Of a stretch of DNA of 64,000 nt, positions 24,940 to 33,854 are shown in pieces. A program made the position numbers and the translations under genes. The DNA is from Pseudomonadota bacterium (GTDB taxonomy: Bacteria > Pseudomonadota > Alphaproteobacteria > Acetobacterales > Acetobacteraceae): assembly GCA_021851785.1 (NCBI GenBank), contig JAJZBV010000004.1:24591-88590 (forward strand), read 5' to 3'. A model generated the notes under the pieces. The model saw only the letters and a program-made list of their open reading frames with translations. It was not told where the DNA came from and made no database searches. Each line of letters opens with the position of its first letter. Within the stretch, counting starts at the first letter, position 1.

Positions 24940-25014
24940 GGATCCATTCTATAGACGCCTTCGCCCGCAGGCGACAGGCGGAAAACACCATCGCGCAAGG
25001 GAGGCGCGCCCGTC

Positions 25015-26223
25015 ATGATGAAACATCTCTGCCTGCTCTCGGTTCTCACGTTTTTCCCGGCCTTCGCCGGGACGACCGACGCCGCCGAGCCGCTCAAGCT
25101 CGGCGTTCTCAATGATCTCTCTGGTGTCTATGCCGATTATCAGGGGCGCGGCTCGGTGATCGCGGCGGAAATGGCGGCCGAGGATTATGGCGGCAGTGTC
25201 GCTGGCCGCAAAATCGAGATCATCGCCGGCGATCATCAGAACAAGCCCGATATCGGGCTCGCGATCGCGCGGCGCTGGTTCGATACCGAAGGGGTGGATG
25301 CGGTGCTCGATGTGCCGAATTCGGCGATCGCGCTCGCGGTCGCCGATCTCGCGCGGGAGAAGAACAAGGTGTTTATCGGCTCCGGCGCCGGCACCGCGCT
25401 GCTGACCGGCGCCAAGTGCTCGCCCAACACCATCCATTGGACCTTCGACACCTGGGAGGTCGGGCACGCGCTCGGCCGCGCCGTGGTCGCCGAGGGCGGC
25501 AAGAAATGGTTCTTCCTCACCGCCGATTATACGTTCGGCTATGACCTCGAAACCTCGATGACGGAGGCGGTGCGCGCGGCCGGCGGCGAGGTCGTGGGCG
25601 CGGTCCGGCATCCGCTCGGCACCAGCGATTTTTCGAGCTATCTCCTGAAGGCGCAGGATTCGGGGGCGGATGTGCTCGGCCTCGCCAATGCCGGCGGCGA
25701 TACCGCGACGGCGATCAAAGAGGCGCATGAATTCGGCCTCACGCAAAAGATGAAAATGGCCGGCCCGATCGTCAATATCAACATCATCGAGGCGATCGGC
25801 CTCGCCAGTGCCGAAGGGCTTCTGGCGGTCACGCCCTTCTACTGGGACATGACCCCGGAAACCCGCGCCTTTGCCCAGCGCTTCAGCGCCCGCCATCCCC
25901 AGCACATCATGCCGAATGACATGCAGGCCGGCGTTTATGCCGCGACGCTCGTCTATCTCAAGGCGGTCGCGGCGCTTGGTGGCGCGAGCACGGATGGCCG
26001 CGCGGTGGTTGCCGAGATGAAGAAAAAACCGGCCGAAGACAAGCTGTTTGGCGAAAGCGTGATCCGCGCGGATGGCCGCGTTTTGCACCCGGTTTATCTC
26101 ATGGCCGCGAAGACGCCGGCGGAAAGCCACGGCAATTGGGATTTTTTCAAACTGCTGGCGACGGTGCCGGCCGATCAGGCGTTCCGCCCGCTCGCCGACG
26201 GCCATTGCCCGTTGGTGCCCTGA
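25015..26223 (+). CDS. ABC transporter substrate-binding protein, candidate hydroxycinnamate binder
   Basis: Peripla_BP_6 protein of 402 residues with a Sec signal peptide (MMKHLCLLSVLTFFPAFAG, cleavage near DAAEP). Ribosome site GGGAGG precedes the ATG. Paralogue of the binding protein at 1063-2265 (shared DHQNKPDIG, TLVYLKAVAAL / IATRHYLRA, KTPAESHGNWDFFKLLATVP). It stands alone without permease genes but directly after the phenylpropanoid CoA cluster and divergent from its MarR gene. In R. palustris a binding protein of this family in the coumarate cluster (CouP) binds p-coumarate and ferulate; the same ligand is my inference here. A strong terminator follows. Confidence 0.88.
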   Translation: MMKHLCLLSVLTFFPAFAGTTDAAEPLKLGVLNDLSGVYADYQGRGSVIAAEMAAEDYGGSVAGRKIEIIAGDHQNKPDIGLAIARRWFDTEGVDAVLDVPNSAIALAVADLAREKNKVFIGSGAGTALLTGAKCSPNTIHWTFDTWEVGHALGRAVVAEGGKKWFFLTADYTFGYDLETSMTEAVRAAGGEVVGAVRHPLGTSDFSSYLLKAQDSGADVLGLANAGGDTATAIKEAHEFGLTQKMKMAGPIVNINIIEAIGLASAEGLLAVTPFYWDMTPETRAFAQRFSARHPQHIMPNDMQAGVYAATLVYLKAVAALGGASTDGRAVVAEMKKKPAEDKLFGESVIRADGRVLHPVYLMAAKTPAESHGNWDFFKLLATVPADQAFRPLADGHCPLVP

Positions 26224-26230
26224 TCGGCGT

Positions 26231-26273
26231 GGGCAGTGCCGTAGGCACTGCCCAACGGATAAGAGTTTTTTTT
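26231..26273 (+). terminator. rho-independent terminator after the binding-protein gene
   Basis: Perfect 10-bp stem GGGCAGTGCC / GGCACTGCCC with a GTA loop (26231-26253). A 12-nt spacer is followed by a run of eight T (26266-26273). It lies 8 bp after the stop. Confidence 0.75.
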
Positions 26274-26299
26274 GGTTCTTTTTTTGCAAAAAAAGAACC
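26274..26299. terminator. perfect 26-bp palindrome, likely bidirectional terminator
   Basis: The sequence is GGTTC, seven T, GC, seven A, GAACC: a perfect palindrome with 13-bp arms, between the convergent binding-protein and aminopeptidase genes. It is the cleanest member of the GGTTCTTT family in the window. On either strand it gives a T-rich stem able to stop transcription. Confidence 0.7.
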
Positions 26300-26314
26300 C
26301 TTTTCCTCCCTTTT

Positions 26315-28087
26315 TTACACGAGCGGCACGCAGGCGCCGGTGAGCCAGGCGCGCGCCGGCGGCGGCAGGTCGGGGCCGAGTTCGGCGAGCACGCTTGCGT
26401 GGTAGGCATCGAGCCAGCGGTGCTCGGCCGGTGTCAGCAAGGCGGGGTCGATCAGGGCGCGGTCGAAGGGGGCGAGGGTCAGGGTCTCGAAGCGGAGGAA
26501 GGGGCGGCTCTCACTCGCCTCTGGCGCCGGGCGGACGAGGAGCAGGTTTTCGAGACGAATGCCGTATTCCCCGGGGGCGTAGAAGCCGGGTTCGTTGGAG
26601 AGGATCATGCCCGGCGCCAGCGCCACCGGCCGCGCGGCGCGGGAAATGCCGGCCGGGCCTTCATGCACCGAGAGGTAGCTGCCGACGCCATGGCCGGTGC
26701 CGTGGTCGTAATCGAGGCCGACCTCCCAGAGCGCGCGGCGGGCGAAGGCATCGAGATGGGGGCCGGCGACCCCTTGCGGGAACACCGCGGTTGCGAGCGC
26801 GATATGGCCGCCGAGGACGCGGGTGAAGCGGTCGCGGAGCACCGGGGGCGGCGCGCCCGGCCCGATCCAGAGGGTGCGGGTGACGTCGGTGGTCGCGTCG
26901 AGGTATTGCGCTCCGGAATCGATCAGATAGACGGTATCGGGGCCGATCCGGCGGTCGCTTTCGGCGCTGACGCGGTAATGGATGATCGCGCCGTCGGGCC
27001 CGGCGGCGGTGATCGCGGGGAAACTCTCGTCCCGGAAATGCTGGCCCTCGGCGCGCCAGGCGCGGAGCCGGCTTGCCGCCGAGATTTCGGTCTCGGCGGC
27101 GCCATGCGCGCTCATGTGGTGGAGGAAGCGGCAGAGGGCGAGCCCGTCGCGCTTATGGGCGGCGCGGGCGCCGTTCTGCTCGGTCTCGTTCTTGCGGGCT
27201 TTCGGCAACTGGCAGGGATCGGCGGCGAAGCTGACGGTGGCGCCCGCTTCGCGCAAGCGTTCGGCGAACCAGACCGGGCTGGCGCCGGGATCGACGCGCA
27301 CGCGGCGCCCGGTGAGCGCGGCGAGGGCGGCTGGGAGGGCGGCGGGTTCGGCGATCGTCACCGCCGGGCCAAGGGCGGCGCGGGTCGCCGGCGGGAGTTT
27401 TTCCGGAGCCATGAAGAGTTCGCTCCGGCCGTCGGCGTGCTGGAGGGCAAAGCCGAGGGCGACCGGGGTGAACGGCACGTCATCGCCGCGCAGGTTGAAG
27501 AGCCAGTTGATCGCGGCGGGGTCGCTGAGCACGGCGGCGTCCTCGCCGGCTTCGCGCAGCAGGGCGGCGATTTCGGCCTGCTTTTCCGCGGCACTCCGCC
27601 CGGCGAAGGCGAGATCGTGCGGCAGCGCCGGGGCGCGTGGCGGCGCCGGGCGATCCTGCCAGAGCGCATCGATGGGGTTGGCGATCGCGACCATGGTGAG
27701 GCCGGCGCAGCGAAACCGCTGCAATTGTTCCTCGCTGATCAGCCAGGGATCATAGCCGATCCGTCCACCCGGCGGGGCCTCTGCCGCGAGCCAGGCCGGC
27801 GGCGGGGTCTCGGTGATATGATGGCGTTCCCAGAGCGTGGGATCGGTCTCGGCGGCGGCTTGCAGCGTGTAGCGGCCATCGATGAACACGGCGGCGCGCT
27901 CGGCGAGCACGCAAGCGAGTCCGGCGCTCCCGGTGAAGCCGGAGAGCCAGGCGAGGCGTTCGGCGGCGGGCGGGACATATTCGCCGAGATGCTCATCGGC
28001 GCGCGGCTGGAGGAACCCGGCGAGGCCCTCCGCGGCGAGGGCGGCGCGCAGGGCCGCGAGTCGTTTCCTAAAAATTTCATAACTCAT
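26315..28087 (-). CDS. Xaa-Pro aminopeptidase (M24B metallopeptidase)
   Basis: Cytosolic dinuclear metal aminopeptidase removing an N-terminal residue before proline; about 590 residues, the long (PepP2/XPNPEP1-like) form with two creatinase-like N-terminal domains and a catalytic pita-bread domain. Visible blocks: RADEHLGEYVPPAAERLAWLSGFTGSAG near residues 25-50, metal ligands in LIDSGAQYLDATTDVTRT, GTGHGVGSYLSVHE, SNEPGFY and IRLENLLLV. I start at the ATG at 28087 (MSYEIFRKRL), matching the family. An ATG 8 codons upstream has a better ribosome site and cannot be excluded. Confidence 0.93.
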   Translation of the reverse strand: MSYEIFRKRLAALRAALAAEGLAGFLQPRADEHLGEYVPPAAERLAWLSGFTGSAGLACVLAERAAVFIDGRYTLQAAAETDPTLWERHHITETPPPAWLAAEAPPGGRIGYDPWLISEEQLQRFRCAGLTMVAIANPIDALWQDRPAPPRAPALPHDLAFAGRSAAEKQAEIAALLREAGEDAAVLSDPAAINWLFNLRGDDVPFTPVALGFALQHADGRSELFMAPEKLPPATRAALGPAVTIAEPAALPAALAALTGRRVRVDPGASPVWFAERLREAGATVSFAADPCQLPKARKNETEQNGARAAHKRDGLALCRFLHHMSAHGAAETEISAASRLRAWRAEGQHFRDESFPAITAAGPDGAIIHYRVSAESDRRIGPDTVYLIDSGAQYLDATTDVTRTLWIGPGAPPPVLRDRFTRVLGGHIALATAVFPQGVAGPHLDAFARRALWEVGLDYDHGTGHGVGSYLSVHEGPAGISRAARPVALAPGMILSNEPGFYAPGEYGIRLENLLLVRPAPEASESRPFLRFETLTLAPFDRALIDPALLTPAEHRWLDAYHASVLAELGPDLPPPARAWLTGACVPLV

Positions 28088-28236
28088 GCTATTATCATGC
28101 GCACAGATCATGACTGATCCGCCCTCTTCGCATCTGCACAATAACCCTGGGAGAAGCATATAGGGGGCCATGAGAGGCCAGCGTGAGCGGCCCTCGCTGT
28201 TCTCCCGAACAGATCCAGACGCAAGGTGAACATGCC

Positions 28237-28557
28237 ATGACGATCGATTTTGCCCATCTCGAAATCTTCTCCCCCGGCCACTCCGTGGCGAGCGCGCCGC
28301 GGCGCGGCGCGGCGCGCCAGCCGCTCGCGGCGCGCCTGTTCGCGACGATCGGGCTCGGGTTTGCCGCGCTCGCGCGCAAAATCGCCGCGCATGCCGAGCG
28401 CCGCTCGGTGCTGAATGAGCTGTCCCGGCTTTCGGACCGCGAACTCGCCGATATCGGTCTCACCCGCGGCGATCTGCTGCTGGTGTTCGACCCGGGCTTT
28501 GCCGCCCAGCGCGAGGCCGCGCGCACCGCGCGCTGTCTCGGCCTGCGCGCCGCCTGA
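28237..28557 (+). CDS. DUF1127 protein
   Basis: Small protein of 106 residues, starting at the ATG at 28237 (AAGGTG 8 bp upstream). The C-terminal half has the DUF1127 (YjiS-like) pattern: RRSVLNELSRLSDRELADIGLTRGDL, preceded by a short hydrophobic/Ala-rich stretch. DUF1127 proteins are small basic proteins; in several alphaproteobacteria they affect RNA or phosphate/oxidative-stress responses, but no common mechanism is established. It is divergent from the aminopeptidase and convergent with prmA, 10 bp apart. Confidence 0.85.
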   Translation: MTIDFAHLEIFSPGHSVASAPRRGAARQPLAARLFATIGLGFAALARKIAAHAERRSVLNELSRLSDRELADIGLTRGDLLLVFDPGFAAQREAARTARCLGLRAA

Positions 28558-28567
28558 GGATCCGCCA

Positions 28568-29476
28568 TCATGGCGGGGGGTGCGGGCGGCGCAGGATCAG
28601 CGTCGTCCACGCCCCGCAGACCACCCGCCCGGCGAGAACCAGACCCTGGCGGCGATGCGCCGCGAGCACCATGCCTTCCTGGCGCGTAAGCAGCCCGGCG
28701 AGAATGGCATAACCGCCCGGCGCGAGGTGATGCGAAAGCGCCCTGGCCATGCCGCAAAGCGGGCGCGCGAGGATATTCGCGAGCACGAGATCGAAGGGCG
28801 CGGCATGGCGGAGCGGGCGCTTGCGCCAGCCATCGCCGTGCCCGACGCGCACCCTGCGCGCGAGACCATTCCGCCGCGCGTTTTCGGCCGCGACCCGCAC
28901 CGACCACGGGTCGATATCGCTCGCCAGCACCGGGCCTTGCCGTGGGCGATGAAAAAGCCGCGCCGCCGCCATCGCCAAAATCCCTGACCCGGTGCCGAGA
29001 TCGAGGATGCGACGCGGGTGCTGGCGCCGTGCCAGCGCCGTGAGCGCGAGGAGACAGCCCCGGGTCGAGCCATGCTCGCCGGAGCCGAAAGCGAGCCCGG
29101 CATCGAGGGTGAGGGTGATGCGCCCGGGCGAATGGTGGGGCGGAAGATGGGTGCCACGCAGTTCGAAGCGCTCGCCGATCCGTTGCGCGGGGAAATCCTC
29201 GCGGTTGCGCGCCAGCCAGCCGGTGGCCGGGGTCGGGAGGCGGAGGAGTTCCGGCTGCTCGCCGCTGACGGCGGCGGCAAGGGCGAGGGTGAGGGCCAGC
29301 TTCTCTTCCCCCGCGCCCATCGCCCGGATCCCCTCGATCCGCCAGCGATCGCCCGGGTCTTCGCGAAACCGCCCAACGCTGCGGCAAATTTCTGCCAAGG
29401 CCGCCTCGAATAGCGGGGCGGCGGCGGCGCTGACGACGAGCCGCAGGGTTTCGAGTTCGCCCACGCGCGCGGTCAT
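28568..29476 (-). CDS. prmA: ribosomal protein L11 methyltransferase PrmA
   Basis: SAM-dependent methyltransferase that trimethylates lysines and the N-terminus of ribosomal protein L11. It has 302 residues from the ATG at 29476, which overlaps the uvrD stop by 4 bp. Blocks: an N-terminal L11-recognition region, LTLDAGLAFGSGEHGSTRGCL, SAM-binding ILDLGTGSGILAMAA, ASDIDPWSVRVAAENA and the catalytic-site VLANILARPL. Cytoplasmic. Length is normal for PrmA. The uvrD-prmA coupling makes it the second gene of that transcript. Confidence 0.94.
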   Translation of the reverse strand: MTARVGELETLRLVVSAAAAPLFEAALAEICRSVGRFREDPGDRWRIEGIRAMGAGEEKLALTLALAAAVSGEQPELLRLPTPATGWLARNREDFPAQRIGERFELRGTHLPPHHSPGRITLTLDAGLAFGSGEHGSTRGCLLALTALARRQHPRRILDLGTGSGILAMAAARLFHRPRQGPVLASDIDPWSVRVAAENARRNGLARRVRVGHGDGWRKRPLRHAAPFDLVLANILARPLCGMARALSHHLAPGGYAILAGLLTRQEGMVLAAHRRQGLVLAGRVVCGAWTTLILRRPHPPP

Positions 29477-31653
29477 GCCGGCTCCACGAAACGGTCGAGG
29501 ACGTGCTTGGTGCCGGCGGCGTCGAAGGCGATCTCGAGCCGGTCGGCCTCGGCGGCGACCACGGTCCCGTGGCCGAATTTCTGATGGAAAATCCGGCTGC
29601 CGACGGCGATGCCGCGCGGGCGCGCGGGAGAAACACGCGCCTGGAGGGGGAACGCCGTCGCCGGCGCCGGGCGGGCGCCTCGATGCCGGTTTTGTGCCGC
29701 CGAGCCGCCACGGCTCAACCATTCCTCGGGGATTTCGTCGAGAAACCGGCTCGGGAGGCTCTCCTGCCAATTGGCGTAGATGCGGCGCTGCGCGGCGTGG
29801 AGGATGATCACCCGCAGGCGTGCGCGGGTGATGCCGACATAGGCGAGCCGGCGCTCCTCCTCCAGCGCCTTGGCGCCGCCCTCATCGAGCGCGCGCGGGT
29901 TGGGAAACACCCCTTCCTCCCAGCCGGGCAGGAACACGGTGTCGAATTCCAGGCCCTTGGCGGCGTGCAGCGTCATCAGGCTGACCTTGTCGCTGGCGGC
30001 GTTTTCCTCGTTCTCCATCACCAGGGCGACATGGTCGAGAAACCCGGCGAGGCTCTCGAAATCGGCGAGGGCGCGGATGAATTCCTTCAAATTCTCGAGC
30101 CGCCCCGGCGCCTCGGGGGATTTGTCCGCCCGCAGCATGTCGGTATAGCCGCCCTCATCGAGCACGGCGCGCATGGTCGCGACATGCCCTTCGCCGGCCA
30201 GCCGCTCGCGCCAGAGGGCGAGATGGGCGAGCAAGCCGCGCACCCCCTCGCCGGCCCGGCCGCGCAAAGTCCCCGCGGCGAGCAGCGCCGAAGCGGCGGC
30301 GGTGAGCGGGACATCCTCCGCCCGCGCGCGTTCATGCAGCGCCCTGAGCGCGACCGCCCCCACCCCCCGGCGCGGCACGTTGATGACGCGCTCGAACGCC
30401 AGATCGTCGCCGGGCTGGACCAAAAGCCGGGCATAGGCGATGGCGTCGCGGATTTCGGCGCGCTCGTAAAACCGGAGGCCGCCGATGACGCGATAGGGAA
30501 TCCCGAGGCCGATCAGCCTTTCCTCGAAGGCGCGGGTCTGGAACCCGGCGCGGACCAGGATCGCCATCTCGGCCAGGCTCTCGCCGGACCGCTGCAAGGC
30601 TTCGATGCGCTCGCCGACGGCGCGGGCCTCCTCCTCCGAATCCCAGAGGCTGAGCACGGTCACGTTCTCGCCCCCGCCCGCCTTCTTGCCCCCGCTCGCC
30701 GGCGCGCGGTCTCCACCGCCGGGGCGCAGCGTCTTGCCGAGGCGGCCGGCATTATGGGCGATGAGGCCACTGGCGGCGGCGAGGATCGGCGCCGTCGAGC
30801 GGTAATTGCGCTCCAGGCGAATGACCCGGGCGCCGGGGAAATCCTTCTCGAAGCGGAGAATGTTTTCGACCTCGGCGCCGCGCCAGGAATAAATGCTCTG
30901 GTCGTCATCGCCGACGCAGCAAATATTCCGCCCGGCCTGCGCCAGAAGCCGGAGCCAGAGATACTGCACGACATTGGTATCCTGGTATTCATCGACCAGG
31001 AGATAGCGGAATTGCCGGTGATACTGGGCGAGGACATCGGGATTTTCGCGCAGGATGTCGGTCACATGCAAAAGGAGATCGCCGAAATCGGTGGCGTTGA
31101 GCGCCTTGAGCCGGGCTTGATAGGCGCCGTAAAGCGCCAGCATGCGCCCGCCGGCGAGATCGCCGGCCGCCGCCGGCATCACCCGCGCCGGCCCCTCGCC
31201 GCGATCCTTCCAACGCTGGATCTGGTTCATCAGGAGCGGCGGCGGCCAGCGTTTGGCGTCGATCCGCTCGGCCTCCATCACTTGTTTGAGAAGACGAAGC
31301 TGATCATCGGCATCGAGAATGGTGAAATTGGCCTGAAGTCCGGCGAGCGAGGCGTGGCGGCGCAGCAGGCGCGCGGCGAGCGCGTGGAAAGTGCCGAGCC
31401 ACAGCCCCTCCACCGGGCGGCCGAGGATCGCCGCCACCCGTTCGCGCATCTCGCGCGCCGCCTTGTTGGTGAAGGTGACGGCGAGGATCTGCCCCGGGCT
31501 CGCCCGGCCGGTGAGCAGGATATGGGCGAAGCGGGTGGTCAGAACCCGCGTCTTGCCGGTGCCGGCGCCGGCCAGCACCAGAACCGGACCCTCCAGCGTC
31601 TCGACAGCCATGCGCTGCTCGGGGTTCAGCCGCGCGAGATGCTCGGCCATCAT
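29473..31653 (-). CDS. uvrD: DNA helicase II UvrD/PcrA
   Basis: Superfamily 1 3'-5' helicase for nucleotide excision and mismatch repair, about 726 residues from the ATG pair at 31653/31650 (ribosome site GGGAGA). Motifs in order: Q motif LNPEQRMAVE, Walker A GAGTGKT (29-35), Ia VTFTNKAAREMRER, II LLVDEYQDTN, III CVGDDDQSIYSWRGA, IV RLERNYRST, V MTLHAAKGLEFDTVF and VI EERRLAYVGITRAR. A C-terminal segment ends in GSRIFHQKFGHGTVV, the Tudor-like RNA-polymerase-binding domain typical of UvrD/PcrA. The much longer upstream open frame is not family sequence. Confidence 0.96.
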   Translation of the reverse strand: MMAEHLARLNPEQRMAVETLEGPVLVLAGAGTGKTRVLTTRFAHILLTGRASPGQILAVTFTNKAAREMRERVAAILGRPVEGLWLGTFHALAARLLRRHASLAGLQANFTILDADDQLRLLKQVMEAERIDAKRWPPPLLMNQIQRWKDRGEGPARVMPAAAGDLAGGRMLALYGAYQARLKALNATDFGDLLLHVTDILRENPDVLAQYHRQFRYLLVDEYQDTNVVQYLWLRLLAQAGRNICCVGDDDQSIYSWRGAEVENILRFEKDFPGARVIRLERNYRSTAPILAAASGLIAHNAGRLGKTLRPGGGDRAPASGGKKAGGGENVTVLSLWDSEEEARAVGERIEALQRSGESLAEMAILVRAGFQTRAFEERLIGLGIPYRVIGGLRFYERAEIRDAIAYARLLVQPGDDLAFERVINVPRRGVGAVALRALHERARAEDVPLTAAASALLAAGTLRGRAGEGVRGLLAHLALWRERLAGEGHVATMRAVLDEGGYTDMLRADKSPEAPGRLENLKEFIRALADFESLAGFLDHVALVMENEENAASDKVSLMTLHAAKGLEFDTVFLPGWEEGVFPNPRALDEGGAKALEEERRLAYVGITRARLRVIILHAAQRRIYANWQESLPSRFLDEIPEEWLSRGGSAAQNRHRGARPAPATAFPLQARVSPARPRGIAVGSRIFHQKFGHGTVVAAEADRLEIAFDAAGTKHVLDRFVEPA

Positions 31654-31774
31654 GGGTCTCCCGGGCTTTGCCGCGTCAGGGCCGGGCAGGGTGTGGGGAA
31701 AGTGCTCACCAAGGGGGTATAGAACGCATGGCGATGGCATCCAACCCGCGATCCCGGCGGCCGGCGCCGGCGGC

Positions 31775-32722
31775 ATGAAGCTTCTCAAGATCCTGCTCGA
31801 AGCCTCGGCGCGGCAGGGGCGGCCGTTGCTCGCCATCGCCATTTTCGGCGGGCTGCTGATCCCGCCGCTCGCGCACGCGCTGCGCCGGGTGATCCTCCCG
31901 GAGGTGCTGGCGCTGACCACGCTGGTCCTGCTCAGGATCGACATTCCCGCCGCTTTCGCCCATCTCCGCCGGCCGGGGCGGCTGGCCCTGATCATCGGGT
32001 TTCATCTGCTGATCTGCCCGCTGATCGCCTTCGCGGTGGTGCGCGCGCTGCCGCTCGATCACGGTATCGCCGCCGGTGTGGTGGTCTTCGCGACCGGCTG
32101 CGGCGCACTCTCGGCGCCGGCTTTCGCGCGCCTGGTCGGGCTCGATCCGGAATTGTCGCTGCTGATGACCCTCGGCACCACGTTTCTGGTCCCCCTCACC
32201 GCGCCGCCGATCGTGTTCGCGCTGACCGGGATCGATCTCGCGATCGGGCCGGCGGCGTTCATGCTGCGTCTCGCGCTCACCATCGGGCTGCCGCTTCTGG
32301 TGGCCCTCGGTTTGCGTCGCGCGATCGGCCGGGACCGGCTCGGCGAGATCGGCGGTGCCGTCGATGGCGGGGTGGTGTGGCTGCTGGTGCTCTATGGATT
32401 TGGGGTCATGGACGGGCTCGCGGCCCGGCTCGGCGCCGATCCGCTCTGGGTGGTGGCGGCGGCGCTTGCCGCCTTCCTCGCCGATTTCGGGCTCAATCTG
32501 ATCACCGCCGTCGCGTTTTTTCCGCTCGGCCGGGCCGGCGCGGCCTCGGTCGGGCTGGTCTCGGGCAATCGCAACATGGCGCTCTATCTCGCCGTGCTCC
32601 CGGCTGGCGCCGATCCCAGGCTCGGTCTCTTTTTCGCCCTCTGCCAGTTCCCGCTCTATCTCAGCCCATTCCTGCTGCGCCCGCTTTATCGCCGGCTGAT
32701 GGCGCGCCCGGTTTCGGCCTGA
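31775..32722 (+). CDS. Na+-dependent transporter of the bile-acid symporter (BART) type
   Basis: Integral membrane protein, 315 residues from the ATG at 31775, with about ten hydrophobic helices. The pattern (IPPLAHALRRVILPEVLALTTLVLLRID, GVVVFATGCGALSAPAFARL, LVSGNRNMALYLAVLP) is that of the bile acid:sodium symporter/ArsB-like superfamily. In it, crossover helices carry Gly/Asn-rich ion-binding stretches such as SGNRNMAL. Substrate unknown. Its 3' end overlaps the convergent metF gene by 62 bp, unusual in length but both frames are clearly coding. The ribosome site is weak. Confidence 0.75.
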   Translation: MKLLKILLEASARQGRPLLAIAIFGGLLIPPLAHALRRVILPEVLALTTLVLLRIDIPAAFAHLRRPGRLALIIGFHLLICPLIAFAVVRALPLDHGIAAGVVVFATGCGALSAPAFARLVGLDPELSLLMTLGTTFLVPLTAPPIVFALTGIDLAIGPAAFMLRLALTIGLPLLVALGLRRAIGRDRLGEIGGAVDGGVVWLLVLYGFGVMDGLAARLGADPLWVVAAALAAFLADFGLNLITAVAFFPLGRAGAASVGLVSGNRNMALYLAVLPAGADPRLGLFFALCQFPLYLSPFLLRPLYRRLMARPVSA

Positions 32723-33662
32723 CGCCGAGGATATGGGCGATGGCATAGGTGAGGTCGGGGCGGTTCAGGGTGTAGAAATGGAATTCATCGACGCCGTTGG
32801 CTTGCAGGAGACGCACCTGCTCGGCGGCGATCACCGCGCCGACGATGCGGCGGAGTTCGGGGTCGTCCTCGGTGCCGGCGAAGAGATGCCCGAGCCAGGC
32901 CGGAACGCTCGCCCCGCAGAGCGCGCTGAACCGCGCCGCCTGGGCGTAGTTCGAGACCGGCATGATGCCGGGGACGATCGGCGCGGTGAGGCCGGCGGCG
33001 AGGGCGCGGTCGAGAAAGCGGAGATAGGTGTCGGTTTCGAAGAAATACTGGGTGATGGCGCGGGTCGCGCCGGCGTCGAGCTTGCGTTTGAGATTGTCGA
33101 GATCGGCCTCCGGGCTCGGCGCCTGGGGATGGGTCTCGGGATAGGCGGCGACCGAAATCTCGAACGGCGCGATGCGGCGAAGGCCGGCGACGAGATCGGC
33201 GGCGTAAGCGTAGCCCTCCGCGTGCGGCTGATAGGGTTCGCCCGGTGGCGGATCGCCGCGGAGGGCAACGATATGCCGCACCCCCGCCGCCCAGTATTGC
33301 CGGGCGATGGCGTCGATCTCGGCGCGGCTCGCGCCGATGCAGGTGAGATGCGCCGCCGGGGTGAGGGTGGTTTCCTGGACGATGCGCGCGACCGTCGCAT
33401 GGGTGCGGGTCTGGGTGGTGCCGCCGGCGCCATAGGTGACCGAGACGAAGCGCGGCGCGAGCCGCTCGAGGCGCCGGATGCAGCTCCAGAGTTGCGCCTC
33501 GAGGGCGGCGTTGCGCGGCGGGAAAAACTCGAAGGAGAGCAGCGGCGGCGGCTGCGCGGCATCGCGCGCCGGGAGTCCGGCGATGCGCGGGCCGGTCAGC
33601 CAGCGCTCGAGGGTCGCCGGCGATGAGGCGGAGCCGTTCGGCGGCGGGGCGGCGGCGGGCAT
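32661..33662 (-). CDS. metF: 5,10-methylenetetrahydrofolate reductase MetF
   Basis: FAD enzyme reducing methylene-THF to methyl-THF for methionine synthesis; 333 residues from the ATG at 33662 (GAGGAG upstream). Family blocks: LLSFEFFPPRNAALE, VSVTYGAGGTTQTRTHA, HLTCIGASRAEID, HIVALRGDPPPGE, ISVAAYPETHPQAPS, ITQYFFETDTYLRF, VPGIMPVSNYAQ and EFHFYTLNRPDLTYAI. There is a Pro/Ala-rich N-terminal extension of about 40 residues. No SAM-binding regulatory domain, as in bacterial enzymes. The upstream 190 bp shared with mlaA showed no riboswitch I could recognise. Confidence 0.95.
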   Translation of the reverse strand: MPAAAPPPNGSASSPATLERWLTGPRIAGLPARDAAQPPPLLSFEFFPPRNAALEAQLWSCIRRLERLAPRFVSVTYGAGGTTQTRTHATVARIVQETTLTPAAHLTCIGASRAEIDAIARQYWAAGVRHIVALRGDPPPGEPYQPHAEGYAYAADLVAGLRRIAPFEISVAAYPETHPQAPSPEADLDNLKRKLDAGATRAITQYFFETDTYLRFLDRALAAGLTAPIVPGIMPVSNYAQAARFSALCGASVPAWLGHLFAGTEDDPELRRIVGAVIAAEQVRLLQANGVDEFHFYTLNRPDLTYAIAHILGVRPKPGAPSAGDKAGAAGMG

Positions 33663-33854
33663 GGAACCAACTCCTCGAAAGCGCGGGAAACGCGCTGGTT
33701 TTGTTGACCAAATCGGCCGCCGCCGCAAGCGCGCGATGCGGCAAAGCTTTACGCCGGGCCCGCGCGACCCTATTTCACGGGGAACAGCTTGGCGGCGGCG
33801 CGCCGGTGCCCGGCTTTCTGGACTGGCCCCCGGCCCCACGACAAGGATCCCCGC

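Noticed and set aside
33663..33854. Possible SAM-responsive riboswitch upstream of metF
   Set aside because: I looked for SAM-II, SAM/SAH and SAH-type conserved cores and saw no convincing match or pseudoknot.
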